Source of the DNA: Patescibacteria group bacterium
GTDB lineage: Bacteria; Patescibacteriota; Patescibacteriia; 2-12-FULL-60-25
Direction: 5' to 3'
DNA: 64,000 nucleotides
Assembly: GCA_031082005.1 (NCBI GenBank)
Contig: JAVHLR010000001.1
Coordinates: 1,059,251-1,123,250 of the forward strand
Both the position numbers and the translations under genes were made by a program. The notes under the pieces were generated by a model. That model saw nothing but the letters and a program-made list of their open reading frames with translations, had not been told where the DNA came from and did no database searches. Shown one piece after another: positions 32,617 to 40,867 of this stretch; the first letter of the stretch is position 1; each line of letters opens with the position of its first letter.

Positions 32617-33435
32617 TTACTTGAACTCCGCCCTCTCCCCGTCCTGCGCCACTGTGGTATCGCCGAAATAGCCGGAAGCCCTAACTTCCGACAGCATGAC
32701 CTGCGGTTCATCCAAGCCCATGTAGTGCACCAACCACAACTTTTTGGCGCCGCTCTTCAGTGCGATATCCCCGCACTGCCTCGGCCCCATGTGTCCGTAT
32801 CCGCCGGTATATTCCTGACCGACCCTGACCTGGCAATCTGCGATCAACAGATCCGCGCTCTGCGCCAAGATGCGCGCTCCTTCGCAGACGCCTGCATCGC
32901 CCGTATATGCGACGATGCCGTACGGTGTCTCCAGCCTGAATCCCATCGCAGGATGTTTTCCGTAGCCATGATAGACGTTAAATGCCTTAAACTTGATCCC
33001 CGGCCTCAATTCTTCCTCGAAACCGTTCTCCATCGGCACGAATTCCGGTGCGAATTCATTCCAGTAGCCTCCATCATTCTCTGGCTGATGCCAATTCCAG
33101 ACTTGAGGGAAATCTCGCGCCAAAGTCTTCTGCAGATAAATCTTGAGTTCCGATGTACGTGGATCATGCTGACCCCAAAGATGCCTACCTAGCTTCGCCT
33201 GGATGAATTGCGGCAGGCAGGCATGATCCGGATGTGCATGTGTCACCGCTACATGCGTAATCAAGCCGTAATCGATCCCGGCAGCCTGTAACCTGAACCG
33301 TATCCCCTCACTGCAATCGAAGAGCATATTGAGCCCATCAACTTCAATCAAATAAGCGGGAGGCTGACGATCCGGGACATGGCGCACCCCGTTCACGCAG
33401 ATGCCCGTGCCTAAAGCCAATACTCTCAATGACAT
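32617..33435 (-). CDS. MBL-fold hydrolase (RNase Z-like)
   Basis: A 272-residue metallo-beta-lactamase-fold protein. The metal motif reads THAHPDH (HxHxDH with A and P between), and later GYGHMGP and the terminal VHYMGL resemble RNase Z or phosphodiesterase branches. The family includes tRNA 3' processing enzymes; tRNAs here encode CCA, so RNase Z activity would be optional. The specific substrate is unknown. It is part of the 33463-31749 operon. Confidence 0.8.
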   Translation of the reverse strand: MSLRVLALGTGICVNGVRHVPDRQPPAYLIEVDGLNMLFDCSEGIRFRLQAAGIDYGLITHVAVTHAHPDHACLPQFIQAKLGRHLWGQHDPRTSELKIYLQKTLARDFPQVWNWHQPENDGGYWNEFAPEFVPMENGFEEELRPGIKFKAFNVYHGYGKHPAMGFRLETPYGIVAYTGDAGVCEGARILAQSADLLIADCQVRVGQEYTGGYGHMGPRQCGDIALKSGAKKLWLVHYMGLDEPQVMLSEVRASGYFGDTTVAQDGERAEFK

Positions 33436-33462
33436 ATACCTACATGATACGCGACGCGCTGC

Positions 33463-34005
33463 CTACGACCAAATTTCCTTCAGCACTTCCGGAACTTCGA
33501 TCTCGCCTTGTTCATCACCCAAATGTCTAAGATGCAAAATCTGTAACTGCGCACCCAATCGTTCAGCCAACCATTTCCCCTCTTCAAGCGGCACGATCTC
33601 GTCATCATCCGAATGGAACACACGCCACTCCGCCGCGCGACGTCTGACATCCTCAAACGGTATTTCAGCGTCGAACCACGCGACGAATTTATTTTTCAGA
33701 TGGTCGATGACTGGGCTCGAATACTCTCGCGCGAATCCTGCGACCAACAACACTTTCCGCATTTTCGCCCGTGATTCTCCAAGCACCTTCAGCAGCGCAT
33801 ATGCCCCGAGCGAATGCGCGACCACGACGTCCGGAGAAGCCCCCAACGCACCGCGTAAACCCTCTCTCCAAACTTCCCAAACAAATTCTTTTCCTGGCGC
33901 GACGACAGCGACTTCAGCGCCGCGCGCAATCAAATCATCGCGCAGCCTTTTTAGCCATCCCGCGTCAGCCTGGCTTTTATAACCATGGATCAATAAAACC
34001 CGCAT
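33463..34005 (-). CDS. RBBP9/YdeN-type serine hydrolase
   Basis: A 180-residue alpha/beta hydrolase. It starts with VLLIHGYKS, has the nucleophile motif AHSLGA (Ser at about residue 65), the acid in HSDDDEIVP, and a histidine near the C-terminus (HLRHLGD). This compact form is the RBBP9/YdeN family of serine hydrolases with unknown natural substrates. It heads the operon with the MBL-fold, membrane and methyltransferase genes. Confidence 0.85.
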   Translation of the reverse strand: MRVLLIHGYKSQADAGWLKRLRDDLIARGAEVAVVAPGKEFVWEVWREGLRGALGASPDVVVAHSLGAYALLKVLGESRAKMRKVLLVAGFAREYSSPVIDHLKNKFVAWFDAEIPFEDVRRRAAEWRVFHSDDDEIVPLEEGKWLAERLGAQLQILHLRHLGDEQGEIEVPEVLKEIWS

Positions 34006-34021
34006 ACGACATCAAGATACC

Positions 34022-34052
34022 ACAAACCCCGCGATTAAGCGGGGCTTGGTTT
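34022..34052. terminator. Terminator between 34134 gene and the hydrolase operon
   Basis: CCCCGC/GCGGGG with a 6-base loop. On the minus strand GGGGTTTGTGG follows. On the plus strand the T-rich side is stronger (TTGGTTTATTTTTATTTTT), although no plus-strand gene lies before it. Confidence 0.65.
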
Positions 34053-34133
34053 ATTTTTATTTTTCTCCTCTCATCCCATCTGAATAATTTCAGACAGGAA
34101 GTTAAGGGGAGGATCGAGAACCGATTCTCCTTA

Positions 34134-34421
34134 TCAGGCTGCGCTACGCATCGTAAGCGTGGCGAGCACAGCCTCGGCGACTTCCCGCGAAGCTGTCCAG
34201 AACTCCTGGATTCCTCCAAAGAGACTAAACCATCGCCCCGTCCGACCGAGCTGCACATCTCCAAAAACCGTGAAGACCCCATTGCCGCGAACGATTCGTT
34301 CGACGGCTCCGAGACCGACGTGGTTCTGGGTCTGTGCCTTGTAGTGGACGCCGTCGTCAGTCTTGAACGAAACGAGACGAGCACTGCCTGGCGACAACGT
34401 CACTGAATACATCGTCCTCAC
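34134..34421 (-). CDS. Unknown protein, paralogue 1
   Basis: A 95-residue beta-rich protein homologous to its neighbour at 34598. Shared features are a first strand block (SARLVSFKTDDGVHY versus SVSMVEFVSEDGTNY) and the C-terminal GRTGRWFSLFGGIQEFWTA versus GRVGEWLLCNGVHEFWTT, followed by an Ala/Val helix. A GTG start at 34421 is chosen because GGAGG lies 5 bases before it; an ATG three codons later is too far. I recognise no family. The pair looks like a tandem duplication. Confidence 0.62.
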   Translation of the reverse strand: MRTMYSVTLSPGSARLVSFKTDDGVHYKAQTQNHVGLGAVERIVRGNGVFTVFGDVQLGRTGRWFSLFGGIQEFWTASREVAEAVLATLTMRSAA

Positions 34422-34597
34422 GACGACCTCCAAGGTTCAAAGCTTCTTCCTTTCGCGCTTCCGGGATATTCCACCCGTCAGTCGCTTGAGGATCCATAGC
34501 CTTCGGCTGCGTCGTCAATAATATCAACAACGCGGCTGAAGGGAGGATAGAAGGACTCTATCCTCGACCTAATATTAGAAGGAGCAGGAGGTCGCGG

Positions 34598-34960
34598 CTA
34601 CATCATGTAGTAGTCACGATAATGGTGGGTCGCCGGCGAGAGCGTCTTTCCGAGCTTGACCGAGGCGACGACGGCATTAGCGATGCTCTCGTCGGTCGTC
34701 CAAAACTCATGGACGCCGTTGCAGAGCAACCACTCACCGACGCGACCTTGCCTTTCACCACTGACTGCACAGACGTCGCCACTCTTGAGGACACGACGAT
34801 GATCCCCTGCGCCAGACCAGTCCGCGTAGCCGACCTCATCCCCGTTCTCGTTCTTCATCGCCTTCATTGGAATCGCGTAATTCGTTCCGTCCTCGGACAC
34901 GAATTCGACCATGCTGACGGAACGGCTGTCGGCGACGACGCAATACGACTTGTACATCAT
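34598..34960 (-). CDS. Unknown protein, paralogue 2
   Basis: A 120-residue protein, related to the gene at 34134 as described there, with an extra C-terminal tail (HHYRDYYMM). The ATG at 34960 (MMYKSYC) has GGAG 6 bases upstream and lies about 140 bases after a TTGACA promoter. The upstream open frame has no protein character. Between the paralogues, 34434-34597 holds a hairpin GAGGATAGA/TCTATCCTC (34543-34565) without a T-run and no other feature. Confidence 0.65.
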   Translation of the reverse strand: MMYKSYCVVADSRSVSMVEFVSEDGTNYAIPMKAMKNENGDEVGYADWSGAGDHRRVLKSGDVCAVSGERQGRVGEWLLCNGVHEFWTTDESIANAVVASVKLGKTLSPATHHYRDYYMM

Positions 34961-35101
34961 GACGCACTCCTTCGAAGGTTCAAGACGCCAGACACAAGCA
35001 GCCGCGGGGATTCCTCCCGTTGTACTTACTTGAAATCCAGCTGTCCGAGCCAACCCCATGTAAACCAGGGAGCAGGCTCGGAAAGCCAGCTTTAACATGA
35101 C

Positions 35102-35130
35102 AAGTTAACATATTCTGATACTTTTGTCAA
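35102..35130 (-). promoter_or_regulatory. Promoter of paralogue 2
   Basis: TTGACA, a 17-base spacer and TAACTT. A CTAAATTTAG palindrome lies 25 bases upstream at 35155-35164. The rest of 35131-35276 is AT-rich with nothing else I can identify. Confidence 0.6.
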
Positions 35131-35276
35131 GTAAAATACTTACAGATTTTACAACTAAATTTAGACATGTCATTTTATCTTATTTAAGGCAAAAATTAAT
35201 ATAAAACCATACTAACTCAACAAGACACCAGGCTGGACAATCTAAACCAACTTCTATACCATTAGCCAACAATTAT

Positions 35277-35353
35277 GGACGCCTAGCTCAGTTGGTTAGA
35301 GCGTCTCGTTTACACCGAGAAGGTCAGGGGTTCAAATCCCTTGGCGTCCACCA
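35277..35353 (+). tRNA. tRNA-Val (UAC)
   Basis: A 77-base cloverleaf with encoded CCA. Acceptor stem GGACGCC/GGCGTCC, D-loop AGTTGGTTAGAG, anticodon loop TTTACAC, T-arm AGGGGTTCAAATCCCTT. Confidence 0.96.
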
Positions 35354-35356
35354 TAC

Positions 35357-35390
35357 AAAAAACCCGCCAAACGGGCTTTTTGTTTTTACT
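35357..35390. terminator. Terminator after tRNA-Val (UAC)
   Basis: AAACCCG/CGGGCTTT with a CCAAA loop followed by TTTTTGTTTTT. It also serves the convergent 35403 gene. Confidence 0.8.
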
Positions 35391-35402
35391 CAAAAATAAT
35401 CC

Positions 35403-35987
35403 CTATCTTTTCCTGGAAGCCATCTCCTTGTATTTCTCACACGTAGTTTTTACGTTCTCCAACTCTTCCAAAAACTTCGCCCGGAAAGAAACGTAATATC
35501 CAGCATCCAGTTTAGTCCAAATATCTTTCGATTCGAAAGGAATCAGCTTGGTTTCTGCTTCTTTTAGCTTCTTCCACAGCCTCTCCAGCACCGATTGGAC
35601 ATTCTTATCAGAGAATTCTTCGACCGTCTTTTCGACCTCTAGCATATCTTTTCTGCGTTGATCAACCAAAACGCCGAGCTCATCTCTTCCCTCCCCGATC
35701 ATCATCAGGACTTCGTACTCGGCATTGCCGCGCAAAAGCACTGCTTTCAAATCCTCTGGGGCTACCGCATTCCGTAATTCTTGAGTATCAGCCTTGCCCA
35801 CCAAACCGATGATGTATTCCGCCGCCCCGACCAAGCGCTGTTCTCTTTCTTTCTCCCAACCGGCGACTATCTTCGCGTCATTAGCGAAGGGTTTATCTTT
35901 TAATGACGCGAGCCGAGCGTTGGCCGCTGCCAACATACGTTGATAATGGTCACTCGGGCTTTGGACAGACATCTCTGGTTTAAACAT
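35403..35987 (-). CDS. Helical unknown protein
   Basis: A 194-residue soluble, almost wholly helical protein with heptad-like regions (residues 15-45 and 100-165, for example RLWKKLKEAETKL). It has a single cysteine and no signal peptide. The start is ATG at 35987; an ATG five codons later is also possible. TAAGAT lies just upstream, so the leader is very short. I recognise no family. Confidence 0.6.
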   Translation of the reverse strand: MFKPEMSVQSPSDHYQRMLAAANARLASLKDKPFANDAKIVAGWEKEREQRLVGAAEYIIGLVGKADTQELRNAVAPEDLKAVLLRGNAEYEVLMMIGEGRDELGVLVDQRRKDMLEVEKTVEEFSDKNVQSVLERLWKKLKEAETKLIPFESKDIWTKLDAGYYVSFRAKFLEELENVKTTCEKYKEMASRKR

Positions 35988-36020
35988 ATATTTGATACAT
36001 CTTATCTAACGCGCATAACC

Positions 36021-36049
36021 TTGACAAAAACGCTAAAAACATATATCTT
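36021..36049 (+). promoter_or_regulatory. Strong sigma-70 promoter
   Basis: TTGACA, a 17-base spacer and TATCTT, about 60 bases before the ATG at 36112. Confidence 0.85.
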
Positions 36050-36111
36050 GCATCGTCCTTCGCGCCAAGAAAACGGTCTTGGACGACGAGGGCTGAACAA
36101 GGAGAATATTC

Positions 36112-36432
36112 ATGAGCCGCAGAACATTCGAGCATGATGGACTCATTTGGACCGTAGGATGGGATTCGCCGCTACAGAGCTTCTACGCGCAAGTCGAGGG
36201 CAAGCTGCGCGATGTCGCGCAGCAAAAGAAGCTCCAACCCTTCAGGCAACTAGGCTACGGATCGTTGCCCGAAGAGCGTCTGGACACCGTCGAGGATCTC
36301 GTTGACCTTCTTCTCGACAAGGCCGACGTAGAAATCCCTGAAGACATCCAAATCGCCCTCTGCGACGATCAACGCGCTGCCAGTCCACCCACCCCGCTCC
36401 AGCTCGCCTTCCAGCGCATCTTCGCCTCCTGA
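36112..36432 (+). CDS. Unknown 106-residue protein
   Basis: A soluble protein starting MSRRTFEHDGLIWTVGWDSP, then FYAQVEGKL and the acidic helical middle DTVEDLVDLLLDKADVEIPE. AGGAG lies 8 bases before the ATG and a near-consensus promoter lies upstream, with a good terminator downstream, so it is an isolated expression unit. I do not recognise the family. Confidence 0.65.
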   Translation: MSRRTFEHDGLIWTVGWDSPLQSFYAQVEGKLRDVAQQKKLQPFRQLGYGSLPEERLDTVEDLVDLLLDKADVEIPEDIQIALCDDQRAASPPTPLQLAFQRIFAS

Positions 36433-36448
36433 CTCGACCCACCTCACC

Positions 36449-36478
36449 GACCACGTCTCTCGACGTGGTCTTCGTTTC
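36449..36478 (+). terminator. Intrinsic terminator, GACCACGT type
   Basis: GACCACGT/ACGTGGTC with the 6-base loop CTCTCG, then TTCGTTTCT. A nearly identical hairpin is at 38663. Confidence 0.75.
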
Positions 36479-36495
36479 TCTAAAAAAATGTCTTT

Positions 36496-38589
36496 CTATT
36501 TACCGCTCAATAACCGCCTGGTAGAAACGCCCAAATAACCGGTCCCTTTTAATAAGCCTAATGGCTTCAACACTTCTGTCGCATTAGCTTCTTGGAACCT
36601 CGCCAAAGCATCGCGGGTAGCCAAGCCAAAATACGTCGTTTCATGTCCCTTGCTGCCCGGGCCGGTCATGGCCACCAAAAAACCCTTAGCATTAAGAATC
36701 TTTTGCAATTTCAGGACATCTTCACCGCGGCTGCCTAGCTTCAAATCTCGCGAAAACGCATAAATCGCACCAGAAGAATCTTTTGGTTTTTCGAGACTGG
36801 CCAAGGCCGGAACATCACGATAATCGATCGAAGCTTTAATCACAGGAGATGGACGACCCCATTTAGTGTAAAACTTCACATACACCGCGTGTTCCCCTTT
36901 AGGGCAATCTATTGGTACGATCTCTCCTCCCGACTCCGCGCATAAATCCCACGCAAGACGCTGTCCAGTCAGCTCGTCCAGACTTATGATGGATGCTGTT
37001 TTGAAATCTGGATCGTTGGAAATCGAAAATTTTGTAGCACGCGGCTCGACAGACGCAACGGCCTTAAGTATGACCCCGATTTTTCGCTCCGTCGTTTTTC
37101 CATCTCCTCCGTTAAGGACAACCTTGAATCCATCCTGTGGCTCAGCGGGCGGCAGATATGCTTCCGCGGGGAGACCCGCACCCTTGTTGCGTGCACCCGA
37201 GCTAAGCACCGTAAAAGTCGCGCCAGCGGAAAGCTTGAGGGTGGTCGGGTTATACACTTTGAAAGTCTTGGTCGTCACGATTCTAGTCTCATATGTTGGC
37301 AAAAGCAAAGTCAATCGCGAAGAACTCACGAAAGAAGTCGTCCTGTCGTTATCGTCAATCCTGATCACGGAATTCGGAGAAAAACCGCTCCCGTCAACAG
37401 TCACTGTCAATCCGGTAGTATTTGCCGTGGTGCTAGTCGGACTTAACGCATCGATTTCCGGGGCGGAGCTTTCCAAAAAAATCCTTAAATCATCATCGCT
37501 GCCGTCAGCCACCGCTACATCCGCTTTGCCGTCTTGATTGAAGTCATAAGCAGATATCGACATAGGACTCACGCCTGTCGCCGTCGTCGAGGCGCTCCCG
37601 AAGGTGCCATCACCGACGCCCAAAAGATACGCAAAGGTATGACTGCCAGAATTTGCCACCACCAAATCCTTTATGCCGTCACCATCAAGATCAGCAACAG
37701 CTACGTCTGAAGGATTCGATCCCGTTGCGTAATCCACATTCGCCAACAAATCTCCCGTGCTGTCTGCTTTATTCATCAAAACCCCCGCGCTATTCCCATA
37801 GCGTCTTGCGATTGCGACATCCAGCCAACCGTCACTATCAAGATCTTTTAAGACGACCGCCACCGAACCCTTTGCCGTATAAGTAGTCCCGGCCGGAAAG
37901 GAACCATCGCCGACACCCAACATGACCCTGACGTTTCCGCCGTTATATGGGACAAAACAACCAGAGCAGGAATTGACGACAGCTAAGTCCAAGACCCCGT
38001 CGTGATCCAAGTCACCTGTCGCGACATCCGTCGGGTACAATCCCGAAGCGTAATCGACTGCCGCCGCGAAAGTGCCGTCACCACCACCAAGCAGTATCGA
38101 AACCGTCCCGTCATCCATGTTCGCTACGGCCAAATCAAGATTGGCATCACCATCAAAATCCCCATACGTCAGTCCACGCGGGCTATTGCCCACCGCATAA
38201 TCGACCGCAGCTTGAAAAGTGCCGTCACCATCGCCCTCGAGATAGCTGACTCTTCGCGCACCGCCATCAGAAACCGCCAAATCCAAATCCCCGTCCTCAT
38301 CGAAATCCGCAGCTACTAAAGCATATGGGTCGGTATTCACAGCATAACTAACAGCCGAAGAAAAAGTCCCATAACCGCTGCTCAAAAGAATCGAAACAGT
38401 AGCCGATCCGACATTTGTCGTGGCGATATCGACTCTCCCGTCTCCATTAAAATCAGCTACCTCGGTAGCTGCTGGCAACCTATCGACAGGATACGAGGCG
38501 CTTGAATCAAAAAAAGCGGCGTACGACAGATTCGGGACACACAAGATGAAGGCAACAATAACGAATAAATGATGGCTGATTTTTCTCAT
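36496..38589 (-). CDS. Secreted FG-GAP/IPT protein with peptidoglycan-binding-like C-terminus
   Basis: A 697-residue exported protein. The signal peptide (about residues 1-25, HHLFVIVAFILCVPNLSYA) is followed by seven FG-GAP/VCBS repeats, each with a calcium-site motif such as DFNGDGRVDIAT or DLDGDGIKDLVV (about residues 35-390). An IPT/TIG Ig-like domain follows (about 395-480), then a beta domain, and a C-terminal peptidoglycan-binding-like module (LKLGSRGEDVLKLQKILNAKG, YFGLATRDALARFQ). It is probably cell-surface and may bind ligands or host. Likely leaderless: TACAAT ends 8 bases before the ATG at 38589. Confidence 0.85.
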   Translation of the reverse strand: MRKISHHLFVIVAFILCVPNLSYAAFFDSSASYPVDRLPAATEVADFNGDGRVDIATTNVGSATVSILLSSGYGTFSSAVSYAVNTDPYALVAADFDEDGDLDLAVSDGGARRVSYLEGDGDGTFQAAVDYAVGNSPRGLTYGDFDGDANLDLAVANMDDGTVSILLGGGDGTFAAAVDYASGLYPTDVATGDLDHDGVLDLAVVNSCSGCFVPYNGGNVRVMLGVGDGSFPAGTTYTAKGSVAVVLKDLDSDGWLDVAIARRYGNSAGVLMNKADSTGDLLANVDYATGSNPSDVAVADLDGDGIKDLVVANSGSHTFAYLLGVGDGTFGSASTTATGVSPMSISAYDFNQDGKADVAVADGSDDDLRIFLESSAPEIDALSPTSTTANTTGLTVTVDGSGFSPNSVIRIDDNDRTTSFVSSSRLTLLLPTYETRIVTTKTFKVYNPTTLKLSAGATFTVLSSGARNKGAGLPAEAYLPPAEPQDGFKVVLNGGDGKTTERKIGVILKAVASVEPRATKFSISNDPDFKTASIISLDELTGQRLAWDLCAESGGEIVPIDCPKGEHAVYVKFYTKWGRPSPVIKASIDYRDVPALASLEKPKDSSGAIYAFSRDLKLGSRGEDVLKLQKILNAKGFLVAMTGPGSKGHETTYFGLATRDALARFQEANATEVLKPLGLLKGTGYLGVSTRRLLSGK

Positions 38590-38662
38590 ACGTCGAGATT
38601 GTATCACTTTTTCCGTCAGTTGTGAGCCAAAAGAAATCTCAGCACATCTTTGCCCCCGACCC

Positions 38663-38692
38663 GACCACGTCCTTCGACGTGGTCTTCGCTTA
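38663..38692 (+). terminator. Orphan hairpin like the 36449 terminator
   Basis: GACCACGT/ACGTGGTC with the loop CCTTCG, then TTCGCTTATAAA. No plus-strand gene precedes it, so it may be a displaced or duplicated terminator. Confidence 0.5.
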
Positions 38693-38707
38693 TAAATCAT
38701 AATCCTT

Positions 38708-38742
38708 CAAAAAAGGAGAAGCGCCGTGATTACCACGGCGCC
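38708..38742 (-). terminator. Intrinsic terminator of the 38761 lipoprotein
   Basis: GCGCCGTG/CACGGCGC with a 5-base loop, followed on the minus strand by TTCTCCTTTTTTG. Confidence 0.85.
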
Positions 38743-38760
38743 GAGAGTGGGACTCGAATA

Positions 38761-39273
38761 TCAACGCACCGTAACTTCAACGAGCAGGCCATCTTCAAAA
38801 AATGCTATCCCGCTCGGGTATACCAACAAGTTGGTGCTCCCGCTGTCCTCGTAACCAGGATAGGCCCGAATAAAATCCTCATAACTCGACCCTATGGCCA
38901 TGCCGGTACTCGTTTTTCCTGCCCACCCTTGTGAAAGGTGAACTGACCAGAACTCGTTGAACGCCCACTCAAGGACCACACCCTCATCGCACGAAACAAT
39001 CTCCAGGGTTGCACCAGTACCACCCCTGTGCCCTTCGTAGATACTCCAATCAGGGCACGTTTCGAGGATTTGCCAAGCGTAGGAGTCGTCCTTCCCGCTC
39101 TTCATGCTCAACTCGCCATAAGAGCTGCGTGCGCTTCCAGCAGTATCCCACGACATGACTTCGGCGCAGGTTGGACAATGAACGGGTTCGTCTTCAGGAA
39201 CACACGCGATACCGCCCCCAACAAGAGAGACGGTCACAAATCCGAGAAAAAAGAACGACGATTTTCGGTTCAT
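38761..39273 (-). CDS. Small lipoprotein, unknown
   Basis: A 170-residue lipoprotein. The signal peptide ends in the lipobox GGIAC (about residue 24). The mature part has CPTCAEV, SMKSGKDDSYAW, and two further cysteines that could pair (LETCPDW, VSCDEG). The C-terminal FNEFWSVHLSQGWAGKTSTGMAIG reads as a beta domain resembling SmpA/OmlA- or BLIP-like folds, uncertain. AGGAGG lies before the ATG at 39273, and a TTGACG promoter upstream makes it an isolated unit. Confidence 0.72.
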   Translation of the reverse strand: MNRKSSFFFLGFVTVSLVGGGIACVPEDEPVHCPTCAEVMSWDTAGSARSSYGELSMKSGKDDSYAWQILETCPDWSIYEGHRGGTGATLEIVSCDEGVVLEWAFNEFWSVHLSQGWAGKTSTGMAIGSSYEDFIRAYPGYEDSGSTNLLVYPSGIAFFEDGLLVEVTVR

Positions 39274-39303
39274 CTTCACGACCTCCTTCAACGAACTGAA
39301 CCA

Positions 39304-39332
39304 AACGTAGCAGAGGCCTGGTTGACCGTCAA
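39304..39332 (-). promoter_or_regulatory. Promoter of the 38761 lipoprotein
   Basis: TTGACG, a 17-base spacer and TACGTT. Confidence 0.7.
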
Positions 39333-39426
39333 ACCCGATCATTGTCCGCTTACAAAACAAAAAAACGACGTTTGACGTCGCCTTCTGCATGATCCCTCGA
39401 AGTTCCCGTCGGGGAACGAAATGGGA

Positions 39427-39513
39427 TGGTGCGCAGGAGAGGATTTGAACCTCCATGGGGTTGCCCCCGCTAGCCCCTCAAGCTAGTGCGTATACCAATT
39501 CCGCCACCTGCGC
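39427..39513 (-). tRNA. tRNA-Leu (GAG)
   Basis: An 87-base tRNA with long variable arm and encoded CCA. Acceptor stem GCGCAGG/CCTGCGC, anticodon loop CTTGAGG, variable arm GGGGGCAACCCC-like, T-arm GAGGTTCAAATCCTC. Its 5' end lies 8 bases after the lipid-kinase-like gene, so it may be processed from that transcript. Confidence 0.95.
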
Positions 39514-39521
39514 CTGCTTTT

Positions 39522-40346
39522 CTAGATGCCCGTCAGGTTAGCATCGTGCCGGACTTTTTGCAATCCCTCACCTTCGGGGCTGATACGCCTGTTCCGACCC
39601 GTCACGAAACGTAATTTTTTCGGCTCAACCCCGATCGAAAACTGCATTCCGTTGGCCGTATAGTAGTCTGCCTTGATTTCAACCGGCTGATCGCTGACGA
39701 TGCTGCCGGAACTCAAGAACAGCTTAGTCACAGGCGCTTCCGACTTACGGAATAACCCCACGCCACCTTTTTCCTCCACCGGCTTGATCAAGACCTCCAA
39801 CAACCCGTCTTTCGCGTTCGCCCATTCCGGTTTCGTTTCAGTCAGGCTCCCCAAATTACGGATGAATATGGATCCTCCTTTATACGGCGAAATCCTGTAC
39901 CTTCCCTCCACTTCAATCGCCGCATTAGTGTTCAAAAGAGAAATCTCGGATAAAAAATATCGGTCATCCAACCGACCGACATCCAGCCACTCGATCAATC
40001 TCGCGCTTAGCACGTCACACGCCCCGGCACCGATAGGGATACCTAAAAGGCTGGCGACATTCGTCGGTGGACCGACTGGGATATACGCCATTGTGACTTG
40101 CATGTCCGGTAAAAACCACAACACCTTATCCAACGTCCGATCGTTCCCCACCACGACGACAGTGGTATCGCCATCCTGGACAAGACTCTGCACGATATCC
40201 CTCGCGTTGCGGAACAAAGTCAATCGACCGACACGACCCGTCAGATCCAACGATGCCAGCTTTGCATCGACCTCTGACAGCACACGCTCAAACTTACGAT
40301 CGTTGAGAAAATCGTCGTAAATGAAGGCGTAATTGCCGTGGCGCAT
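39522..40346 (-). CDS. Diacylglycerol/lipid kinase-like protein, degenerate active site
   Basis: A 274-residue protein with the fold wording of the DAGK/YegS family. The glycine-rich nucleotide loop that should read GGDGT is GNDRT (residues 67-71), and the following P-GT-N segment reads IPVGPPTNVASLLGI. The C-terminal beta-domain (GRYRISPYKGGSIFIRN, LFLSSGSIVSD) is kept. With these changes, catalysis is doubtful or altered. AAAGGTG lies just upstream of the ATG. A bactofilin gene precedes it by 24 bases. Confidence 0.7.
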   Translation of the reverse strand: MRHGNYAFIYDDFLNDRKFERVLSEVDAKLASLDLTGRVGRLTLFRNARDIVQSLVQDGDTTVVVVGNDRTLDKVLWFLPDMQVTMAYIPVGPPTNVASLLGIPIGAGACDVLSARLIEWLDVGRLDDRYFLSEISLLNTNAAIEVEGRYRISPYKGGSIFIRNLGSLTETKPEWANAKDGLLEVLIKPVEEKGGVGLFRKSEAPVTKLFLSSGSIVSDQPVEIKADYYTANGMQFSIGVEPKKLRFVTGRNRRISPEGEGLQKVRHDANLTGI

Positions 40347-40370
40347 ATGCTTGCACCTTTGCGCTGGGCG

Positions 40371-40808
40371 CTAACTTTCTTTGGAAGCGTTCTTCGCTTC
40401 GTTCTGGCGCGTCGTTGAAGGCGTCTTCACCTGTCCGACCATGAACTTGCCGTTCAACGCCGCCCCCGCTTCTACTATTGCCGTCTCGCACGTCACGTCG
40501 CCCTGTATCTTAGCCGTTGATTTCAATTCCAACCTTCCCGACACATTCACCGTTCCCTCCAGATCACCGGCTATCACGGCGTTCGCTGCGCTGACGTCCG
40601 CTTTCAGACGCGCTTCATTGCCGACCGTCAACAGACCGTTAGTGCTGACGTGCCCGTTGACTTGACCTTCGATCATGACATCACCCTGGCTGTCGAAGTC
40701 GCCCTCGACCTTTACTCCTTTGGCTATGACGGTCATCCCGTTAGATACTCCGTTTTGCATAAAATTCTGATTTTCCGGCCTTTCTGGCCGTTTTGATGAT
40801 GAAAACAT
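40371..40808 (-). CDS. Bactofilin
   Basis: A 145-residue polymer-forming cytoskeletal protein. The central beta-helix repeats are clear (VIAKGVKVEGDFDSQGDVMI, then GQVNGHVSTNGLLTVGNEA, VIAGDLEGTVNVSGRLEL), flanked by short disordered tails. Bactofilins help shape cells and position envelope machinery. The ATG at 40808 gives the usual short N-terminal tail, and TACTTT 8 bases before it suggests a leaderless start. It lies between a membrane histidine kinase and the lipid-kinase-like gene. Confidence 0.92.
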   Translation of the reverse strand: MFSSSKRPERPENQNFMQNGVSNGMTVIAKGVKVEGDFDSQGDVMIEGQVNGHVSTNGLLTVGNEARLKADVSAANAVIAGDLEGTVNVSGRLELKSTAKIQGDVTCETAIVEAGAALNGKFMVGQVKTPSTTRQNEAKNASKES

Positions 40809-40867
40809 ACGTGCATAAAGTACCAAAAAACGCCTGAAACGCAAAATCAAATTGTCAAAGGTTCGGC

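Noticed and set aside
38650-38934. Plus-strand open frame over the end of the 38761 lipoprotein gene.
   Set aside because: No ribosome site or promoter; it is antisense to a lipoprotein gene with signal peptide, promoter and terminator.
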